Origin: Hymenopellis radicata
Lineage: Eukaryota > Basidiomycota > Agaricomycetes > Agaricales > Physalacriaceae
Assembly: GCA_015501595.1 (NCBI GenBank)
Contig: JADNRX010000635.1
Span: 1 to 28,583 of the forward strand
DNA length: 28,583 bases
Reading direction: 5' to 3'
Shown: piece by piece, positions 21,774 to 28,583 of the stretch
Position numbering within the stretch: position 1 is the first letter of the stretch
Layout: each line of letters opens with the position of its first letter
Notes under the pieces: model-generated
Databases searched by the model: none
What the model was told of the DNA's origin: nothing
What the model saw: only the letters and a program-made list of their open reading frames with translations
Translations under genes and position numbers: made by a program

Positions 21774-22662
21774 TTATGCGGTGGCAGGACTGGGGATGTC
21801 AAGACGAGGGACAGATGCGGATCTTGTGACTTTGGGCATGCGGATGGGAGATGGGGAGGCAAAGGTAAATGAATGATAGAGTTGTTTGCGTTCGGGGTGG
21901 AGAACGTTGTGGGCTCTTGAGAGTGTGAGCGGCTGGACTCGAGTCCGACGCTGGCAGGAGTGAAGAGATCGTGTAGCTCTGGTTCTTGAGATACCTCCTA
22001 CGAACTCTGGTCAGTAAGAATATCCGAGGATCGCGGTAACCATCAATTACCTTGACGAACTGCAATTTCGCTTCCTCGGTTTCTTCTGGCTCTTCCTCGA
22101 GCCAGGTGAGTGGTGTACACTGGGAGAATGCCTGGGAGACGTCGGCCAAAGGCTTGACTGTGAGGTCGTAGCACTTTGAATCAATCTCTGCTTGAGTGAG
22201 GACTTTCTCTGCCTCGCCTTCCTCCTCGACCTTGGGCATTGGCGAGGGCGCTCTGGAGGAGCGCTTTCTAGCGGTGCCACTCGTCTTAGCCTCCTTCTTT
22301 CCCGAGGTCTTTCCTTTGCGGGTGGCTGATGCCGACGACAGCGGCTTACGTTTCTTCGGTTCAGGCTCCGGATCCTCCTTCATCTTCTTGACCTCGATAG
22401 GTGCCAGGGCCTTGACTGAGGAGATGCTATTCTTGCGCTTTTTACCCGTGGCACTAGTGCTCGGGCCTGAGCGCTCGCCGGTGAGCGGGTGCAAGTTTTC
22501 CTTGTCCGCTTCAACGACGAGAGTCGTGATGGTGTTTATGACATTGGATGTCGTGGCAGTCATGGTGGAGGTGCGTGTGAGCGTAGTGGTCGTTGCTGTC
22601 GTAGCGCTAGGCGCTGGGTCGGTGGGGGTATCTTGGAAAATGGTGAACGTTCGAGCAGCCAT
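21774..22662 (-). CDS. KEN-box, lysine-rich nuclear-type protein (frame change near 3' end)
   Basis: Exon 1 (22662-22051, 204 codons) begins MAARTFTIFQDTPTDPAP and carries ADKENLHPLTGERSG with a KEN box at about residues 54-56, the degron recognised by APC/C. Several basic tracts follow (GKKRKNS, EPKKRKP, TARKRSSRAPSPMP), suggesting nuclear location, then KCYDLTVKPLADVSQAF. A 53-nt GT-AG intron (21998-22050) leads to VSQEPELHDLFTPAS. After ...TTFSTP the coding signal moves by one base, at the GGGG run 21894-21897, into a frame reading FTFASPSPIRMPK...PSPATA and stopping at 21774. Without the shift the frame runs on to 21422 with unlikely hydrophobic sequence. The function is not known; turnover in the cell cycle is only suggested by the KEN box. 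ATG 22662 is preferred over an upstream in-frame start because the upstream part looks like untranslated leader. Confidence 0.62.
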
Positions 22663-23852
22663 GACGTGGTTGGTATGTGGTATTTTTTTAGTGGACAAAG
22701 GACGTGAAGAGAGTAGTGAGAGCGGGCCTTGTACGATGAGCAAGACGAGGAGGACGATGTCGCCGAGGTTGATGAGCGAAGGCAAAGGCCAAGATGCAAA
22801 ACCGCTTAAATGATGGCCGGGCACGACTAAACCAAATATCCCACAACAAGTTCAACGCGAGTGGTCTTTCGCATAGAAACGTGACCGCTAACCCCAGCGC
22901 GTTCCGTTTGCATCCGAAGAGACGATCATGGAGTTGGCTACTGTCAGACACCCGACTGCAGAGGCCCAAGGCCGCCGTCTGAAGCAGCACTGGATTAGCG
23001 GCTCATTAGCCTACTCTACATTACGATCCTTAATAGTCGGTTGGCTATCGTTCCCGTTCCCGGCGTTCCGAACTCGGACGACGATTAATTGCTTATTACC
23101 ATTCCGCCATAGTCTGCGGTCTGGCCGCCGCGGGTGATTCTTCAAAGTCAGTGCCACGCCCATGTATTCAATTTTGGCTTACAGATCACCGTAAAAGCTA
23201 TCCCCTAACGCACCATTTGAGGCGCGCTCCAATGTCTTGCCCCCCCGCGCAGCCAAAGTCTGTAGGCTCTAGCCTGAAGAGGAGCATGCTATCATCGCAC
23301 TCACGACTTCCTCCTCTTCAACAGATGCATGCCTTCCTACCAGCCCTGCACAATATTCCAATACACCTATCTCAGACTAAAAGTCACAGGTACCTTCTAT
23401 GCCCAGAAAATCCGATATTTGTCTCGGACTTCCAAGAACCGACCGTTTTCACAATTCGCTCGCCTGATCGCTTGTGTCGTCCAGATCGGGGGTTTGAATC
23501 GTCTTCTTCTATTTCTGGTCTGTTCCGCAAAAGTGGATTTAGATCTATTCAAACGATCATTCCCTCTTTCCTCGACTTACTTATATGCCAATGTCTGAAG
23601 GGCTTCATCATCACTCCCTCTCGGGCTACCCTGTGCGACACCATTCCTGACGACCTGCGACGCCAATATCCAACGCCTGCCTTAAACCGCGCGTTCGGTG
23701 AGTATTTGTCACACACCTCATGTTCTCCATGCTCCAAAGGAGTGTCTGTCACGTTTGATCCAAGCGAGCTTGGGTTTATTAAGAGGCTTCACTCGTTCAG
23801 TTATGTCTCGCCAGGGCGCTGACCTCCATTCTCTTAGATTCTTCTTCCGTTC
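22663..23852. promoter_or_regulatory. Divergent intergenic region and kinase leader
   Basis: About 1.2 kb between the divergent KEN-box gene and the protein kinase. It probably holds both promoters and a long kinase 5' leader. A 223-codon frame at 23151-23822 ends just upstream of the kinase ATG. It has no domain, and its composition does not look like a conserved protein, so I treat it as leader sequence, possibly an upstream open frame. Confidence 0.4.
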
Positions 23853-25127
23853 ATGCCTTCCAAACCTTCCTCGTCGCCTTCAAACCACCCGCCCATTGGT
23901 ACCGTCATTGATGATGGTTCATTAGAGCTCGTCGAGGTCCTCGGTGTTGGAGGCTACGGCGTCGTCTACCGCGCAGAAGATACCTTTTCCTCCTCCCCCA
24001 AGTCGTACGCCGTCAAGTGTCTAAGTCACTCATATAGTCACTCCTCTCGACAACGCCAGCTTCACATACGAGAGATCACGCTACACCAGATCGCCAGTGC
24101 CCACCCCAATGTCGTATCCCTTCACCGCGTCGTCGAGGACCATCGACATATGTACATCATCATGGACTACGCACCCGACCACGACCTCTTCTCGCAAATT
24201 CTGCATAGCTGCCGATATCTCGGTCAGGACCATCTTATCAGGCATGTGTTCTTGCAGTTGCTCGACGCCGTCGAGTATTGTCATACGTTGGGTATCTACC
24301 ACCGCGACTTGAAGCCCGAGAACGTGCTGTGTTTCGACAACGGTCTGCGTGTCGCCATTACGGACTTCGGTCTAGCGACGACGGACAAGGTCAGCTCAGA
24401 GTTTCGCACGGGCAGCGTGTATCATATGAGTCCAGGTACGGGGTATACCCTTTTAAAGTGAAATAGCGCTAATCGCACGTTTACAGAGTGCCAGGGTGGA
24501 GAGTTCGCTCTATCCGGGACATATTCCCCGATGGCCAACGACGTTTGGTCGCTCGGCATCATTCTCCTCAATCTGGCCACTGGCCGCAACCCGTGGAAGT
24601 CCGCCACCGTTACCGATCCTACTTTCCAAGCCTATCTCCGTGACCCCCAGAACTTCCTGCCGACAGTGCTTCCCATTTCCCAAGAGATTAACGCTGTGCT
24701 GGTTCGGATGCTGGACGTGGATTGGACGCAGAGGATGACTTTACCAGAGCTGCGTCAGGCGATCGACGACGTGACTACATTCTATTGCGAGGATGCCGTG
24801 TTTGAGGGTAGCATGGCGCGCTGCTCTTGGGAGGCAGAGATGGACGTCGATTCGGAGCAGGAGGCTGCGCCGGCCAGGTCTCTCCACGTCGAGCCCGGCT
24901 CATGCTGGAGCTCAGACACTGATTCGGACATCATCTTCGCCAGTCCAACTACGGCAGTGGAGTCGGGTTACGAGCAGGTGTTGGCGCAGGAGGATACCTC
25001 GTGTACGACTCTCTGGAACGAGAGCAGTTCCGACACGAGGTCGCTGTTTGTCCGGCCACGAAACACTGCATCATCACGCTCCCTGCTCTCGCCTTGCAAC
25101 TCCGGCTCGGGGTATTCCTTCCTCTAA
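23853..25127 (+). CDS. Ser/Thr protein kinase, Ran1/Sks1/Vhs1-like
   Basis: Two exons, 23853-24435 and 24487-25127, give 407 residues; the 51-nt intron splits the SPE motif. The kinase core is complete: glycine loop LGVGGYGVVY (30-39), AVK lysine at 55, REI glutamate at 74, HRDLKPEN (150-157, catalytic D152), DFG (171-173), SPE (193-195), DVWSLGIILLNLATGRNPW and a closing arginine in WTQRMTLPELR. The insert HSYSHSSRQRQLHIREI and GRNPWKSAT are typical of the fungal Ran1/Sks1/Vhs1 group, which acts in nutrient and cell-cycle signalling (family knowledge). An acidic, Ser-rich tail starts after VFEGSMARCSWE. ATG 23853 is chosen because only a short leader precedes the domain. The homologous tail seems to continue beyond the stop at 25125-25127 (next entry). 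Confidence 0.88.
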
Positions 25128-25162
25128 CGCCGAGCAGTTTCGAGACGTCGTTTACGGATAAG

Positions 25163-25923
25163 GCGAAGATCGCCGACACACCTCATAGCAGGCTTCCCCT
25201 CACTATCAACACAAAACTTATCTCCTTCAAATTACTACGGCAACAATCTCAGCATGACGTCCTACATTACGGACTCTTCCGTCATGCACACTGCCGTGGA
25301 TTACGATCCTTACGATTCCTCTTTCTTTCTCTCACGCGTCGAGACGCCATCGTCTAAATTATCCATCGCCATGCCAGAGTCTGTGATTCTGAACGCGAGC
25401 TATTCGTCCGACAAAGAGATGTCCTCCCCTTCTGTCTACTCTGCGGCGGGATTGTCGCAGGACTCGCGCTACTCGTCGACGAGGAGCTTCTTCGAGATTG
25501 CGACAGAGGGCGGACCGAGGCGCGGTCGTCGATGGAGCTGCATGTGCACCCACAGCGCATCTCGTTCCGACACTCGTCTTCGTCCTCCACCTCGGACGAC
25601 CTGACTCCTCCCATGTCTTTGGCGCCTCCAAAACAATTCAAGCTTCTTCGGAACCGCACCAAGAGCAAGATATGCGGTCTGTTCCCGCGCTCGCGCTCTC
25701 CGTCCCCGGCGCCTCCCCTTCCCACGAAGGTGGATGTGTCCCGCGCGAGCCGTTCTCCGCATTCAGCTTCCAGCAGACGAGTTCGGGCGAGATAGAGACG
25801 TGGCCCGGGCTCATTGTTCAACAACCAAAACCTGTCCACGCCGACCGCGCGCAGCGCTCGGCGTTTCGCTCGCGGCCGTGGTTTTTGCCGAGCAAGCTTT
25901 TTTCTGCCAATTTGGGGGGTTGA
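25163..25923 (+). CDS. Probable 3' continuation of the kinase tail, frame-disrupted
   Basis: Downstream of the kinase stop, the same frame resumes with LSTQNLSPSNYYGNNL and continues through KEMSSPSVYSAAG and RSFFEIATEGG, low-complexity segments I associate with C-terminal tails of Agaricomycete Ran1-like kinases. It can be joined to the kinase by a roughly 51-57-nt intron beginning GTATTC at about 25109 that removes the TAA; the acceptor is weak (ATAAG or CGAAG). Coding character then moves by one base near 25515 (into HPQRISFRHSSSSSTSDDLT) and again near 25740 (into FQQTSSGEIETWPGLIVQQP), ending with a TGA at 25921-25923. Either the tail is decayed or the sequence lacks single bases. It is also possible that translation simply stops at 25127. 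Confidence 0.4.
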
Positions 25924-26392
25924 GGGTTTCAATTGTATACATACGCTTCGTCATTCATTTACATTCGTAGACACTCGGGGTTTCCTCATCATGTATGTAT
26001 TTTATGTATATCAGTCGGGATTGATGCTTGTATTACTTGTTGGTGCTTTTGTGAGATTGAAGTATTTGCTTGAGTTTGATTTAGACTTTGGCCGGTTACC
26101 GAATTCGAATGAGCCTTCAAGCTTCAACGCCTGGTGGATTGTTCAATAGTAACGTAGCAACCGTTCGCCTCATGGCAAACGCATTTCCTAGAGCCCTGTC
26201 GATCATTGACCAAATATGGTCGGCCACACCATGGATGGTCCCAGAGTTCGCAGGGTCGACGACAATGGCGAGAGGCCATTTCTCATTATGCATAGTGTGG
26301 ACGCCATTGCTGCGAGTATATAAGGAGCGCGGGCCCATATGTCTAACCCACAGTGCCCCCTCGATCCAATTCCACCACATCCTCACAAAGTC
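25924..26392. other. Intergenic region
   Basis: About 470 bp between the kinase tail and the next plus-strand gene. The left part is T-rich and likely 3' untranslated. The right part carries the promoter listed separately. No gene is supportable. Confidence 0.45.
26317..26324 (+). promoter_or_regulatory. TATA box
   Basis: TATATAAG within GAGTATATAAGGAGCGC, about 70 bp before the ATG at 26393. The pyrimidine- and CA-rich stretch in between would suit a short leader. It is the clearest TATA element seen in the window. Confidence 0.55.
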
Positions 26393-27066
26393 ATGTCTAT
26401 CAAACTATGGACGCGTAGCTCCCTTCACCCATACGCCCGTCCTCCTCGCATGCTCGAACGCGACTTTCTCGGGGACCGGTGCGTAACCACGAAATAAATT
26501 TAAAACCCATTTGCTCACTTTGCGCGCGCAGAACGAAGAAAAGGAAAAGCGTGCCCCGCTTCTTTCGTGCATTTCTCTCCCGGGAAGCGCGCAACAACTG
26601 CCTGCCTCCAGCTTGTCCGACGAGGACGACGAGATCATCCTCTACCCCCGCGCTAAACGCGCCAAGACTGGCACCCACGAAACCGCTCGCGACAATACAT
26701 CCTCTCCCCACCCCGTCATCTCGACGAAAACGTCCGCCCACTCTTCACCGAGTACAAGGATAACGCACCTCGTCCGCAAACGACGAGCACGACCCGGGCT
26801 TCGTCATCTGGGCAGACGGCGGCATGAACATTCCGCCACCCGAGGAGCGCTCTGAGCGCAAGCCATTCGCCGTGCTGTACCAGGACGAGTCGCACGAGGT
26901 GTTCGAGATCGATGAGCCACTGAGCGTCCTCCCCTCGTCGTCGTTGTTGCTCTGGGATGCGACGCCGGCGTCGCAGGCAGGTGAAATATCGCCAATTGTT
27001 ACGCCACGGTTGATGGGCTTCACGTCGGACCAGCAGAGTCTGTTTGATACTCTGACCCAGTGGTAA
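26393..27066 (+). CDS. Uncharacterised basic, nuclear-type protein (frame-disrupted)
   Basis: Exon 1 (26393-26478) encodes MSIKLWTRSSLHPYARPP and LERDFLGDR. A 53-nt intron (GTGCGT...GCGCAG) leads into RTKKRKS. The coding signal then appears in three frames in turn: SLSDEDDEIILYPRAKRAKT (about 26600-26670), LDENVRPLFTEYKDNAPR (about 26720-26775) and NDEHDPGFVIWADGG through to the stop at 27064-27066. Each step is minus one base, near short C runs. The pieces together look like one acidic/basic protein of about 200 residues with nuclear-localisation-like clusters (TKKRK, PRAKRAK). I do not recognise a domain and propose no function. No clean single-frame model exists from the sequence as given, so it is either a pseudogene or contains base omissions. 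Confidence 0.5.
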
Positions 27067-27454
27067 TCTCCGTTGCGATATATATTGAAAGAAGCTGTTC
27101 CATAATGTAAAGTTCGTGTATACTTATTATTAGTCCTGTGCGGAAAGTGTAGTGGTTCCTGAAATTTAGAGCAGGTCATGAGAATATGGAATGGATGCCT
27201 TCGTGACAGTCGGTCCTTTGACTTTGACAAGGAAATTGAATGAGATGACAGAACAAAGAAAACAACCGGATCAAGACCGGGAATTAGGAGTACACGTATT
27301 ATGTGACTGCTATCGGAAGGCCGCCCCAGACAGTACGCCCTAGAAAGCAGAGTGAGAGCGAGAACTCGCGTCGTCAACGAATAACCTTACGCTTCTTATT
27401 CCTGATGTCCAGGAGGTTTCTATTACGCGTCGACAGCATTCGCTCTTCGCGAGT
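27067..27454. other. Convergent 3' intergenic region
   Basis: About 390 bp between two convergent genes, holding their 3' ends. No gene or motif is supportable. Confidence 0.45.
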
Positions 27455-28583
27455 TTAACAGGGATTCCCTGACCGTCGACGAACACAACATTCATATTGG
27501 TCGCACTCCTCGTATCGCTCGTGGATGCGAATGGTCACGCGGTGAAGATGCGGCACTTCCGCGATGAGCTGGTCCAGCTTGGTCCACTCAGGTGTCGAGT
27601 CTCCCACTATGATGATTTCCAGGTCAAGTGTCTCGAGAGATTCAGGGAATCTCGAGATTGGCACGAAAACGGGGTCTCCGGGACAGTCAGATATGAAATG
27701 CAGGCTTTAAGGACGTGAACGCGCTGAAATCGAACAGTTCTACGATTTCCTCTGAGACTCAAATCGTCAGTTCATCTTGAAAGAGTATAGGAAGGAACTC
27801 ACGGAGCGTCACGTCAATGGTCAGACTTTGCAACTTTGGTGCTACGATGTCCATGATCGCGTCTGCGATAGCGCGCTCAGTGGGATAGTTTATGACGAGC
27901 CCCAATGCTCCAAATTCGGAAGATTGAACGGAAGGTCGACTCTGTCTTGTACTAGTAAACTGCGCACCGCCTGGTAGACATCAGAACCGGCTAGTACTAA
28001 CGATACTAGATTGGGGAGAGAAAGACTGTATTTCTCAGTCTCCAATGGGTCTGTAAACACCCCGTCTCCACTGCAGATTATGGAGAGTTTCCGTAAAGAG
28101 ACCCACTTGGAAAGCGTAGCGCCGGTGATTTGTAAACCATCGACACCATCTAATGTGAATTCTGTCAACTGGTGCGCGTGTTGCAGGAATTTTTCCATCA
28201 TAGAGGATAGAGCAGGTACCCTATTGGCGTACAGTCGACCGTGTGTTCCACCAGAAACGGTGAGGCGGTCTAGTCGGTGAAGAGACTTGAGAATCGTAAA
28301 AAGAGTTTCAAATTCCTCCTTAACCTCGGGACGTTCATCACCTGAGGGTCGCCCAATGTAAATATCGAGGGACGTGTAGAAGCTGGTTAGGCGTGGTGAC
28401 ACCTGAAGGAGTTCGTGGAATTTGTGAATTGTGCGGCCAGCTAGAGATCGTAGTTCCCCCGTTGCAGAGTTGAGACTCAAGGGGAGGCATAGCTTGACGT
28501 TGGACAAGTGTCTCTGAGATGAGAGATATAGAGCGCTGCAGGCGTCTTGATGCTCGGAAGGAAGGCGTATCATCAATAAAGTC
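27455..28583 (-). pseudogene. Partial F-box/LRR-like protein, frame-disrupted, runs off window
   Basis: A minus-strand frame from the window edge to 27890 encodes leucine-rich segments: LHRLDRLTVSGGTHGRLY, HQLTEFTLDGVDGLQI, WVSLRKLSIICSGDGVF and LPNLVSLVLAGSDVY. These resemble the LRR portion of Agaricomycete F-box proteins. At about 27904 (CATTGGGGCTC) the signal continues one base off as LGLVINYPTERAIADAIM and APKLQSLTIDVTL. It then crosses a 51-nt GT-AG intron (27752-27802) to EIVELFDFSAFTSLK. A second shift near 27700 gives FISDCPGDPVFVPISRF, then SLETLDLEIIIVGDSTPEW, ending at 27455. The N-terminal F-box itself would lie beyond 28583, so the F-box assignment is inferred from the LRR part only. 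Confidence 0.5.

Noticed and set aside
23151..23822. 223-codon plus-strand open frame upstream of the kinase
   Set aside because: It has no domain and unlikely composition, and sits where the kinase leader and the divergent promoters should be. Treated as leader sequence by length and position only.
1..28583. CRISPR array, tRNA or rRNA genes, secondary-metabolite cluster
   Set aside because: No regularly spaced repeats, no convincing tRNA B-box with a matching cloverleaf, and no synthase or tailoring enzymes. The neighbouring genes are functionally unrelated.

Overview
The window looks like nuclear DNA of a mushroom-forming fungus (Agaricomycetes, Basidiomycota). The genes are cut by many very short GT-AG introns (about 45-60 nt), lie on both strands without operons, and belong to families typical of that group: F-box-like proteins, a multi-pass membrane protein with the GIAPTLI-ARV signature, a Ran1-type kinase and an NCS1 permease. 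I saw no viral genes, CRISPR array, tRNA or rRNA. Exon structures were worked out by hand from reading frames and splice signals.

Left part (1-8.7 kb): about 2.2 kb without a convincing gene, then an F-box-like gene (2213-3039, -), an uncharacterised fungal gene (3674-4698, +), a 13-exon MFS transporter (5096-7044, -) and an Aly/REF-type mRNA-export RNA-binding protein (7802-8709, +).

Middle (9.6-21.1 kb): a complete 7-exon 6-phosphofructo-2-kinase gene (9673-11559, +) whose phosphatase half has lost its catalytic histidine. A dispersed repeat of about 0.65 kb occurs at 13106-13790 and 16850-17466, on either side of a seven-helix membrane-protein gene (14119-15459, -). The second repeat copy is joined directly to a truncated, intron-containing, mutated copy of the 3' two thirds of the kinase gene (17468-18604). 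That pseudogene ends 23 bp from the stop codon of a 16-exon NCS1 nucleobase permease gene (18628-21114, -), which carries a likely 5-nt micro-exon and a GC-AG intron.

Right part (21.8-28.6 kb): a KEN-box nuclear protein (-), a Ran1/Sks1-like protein kinase (+), a small basic, nuclear-looking protein (+) and a partial F-box/LRR-like gene (-) running off the window. Here, unlike the left part, several genes need single-base frame changes to read through, often at short G/C runs. This is either clustered gene decay or local sequence error.

The genes do not form an evident pathway. The strongest points are the local rearrangement that made the kinase-gene fragment/repeat chimera, the predicted single-function phosphofructokinase-2, and the splicing oddities of the permease gene. 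I did not find a convincing undescribed multi-gene system.
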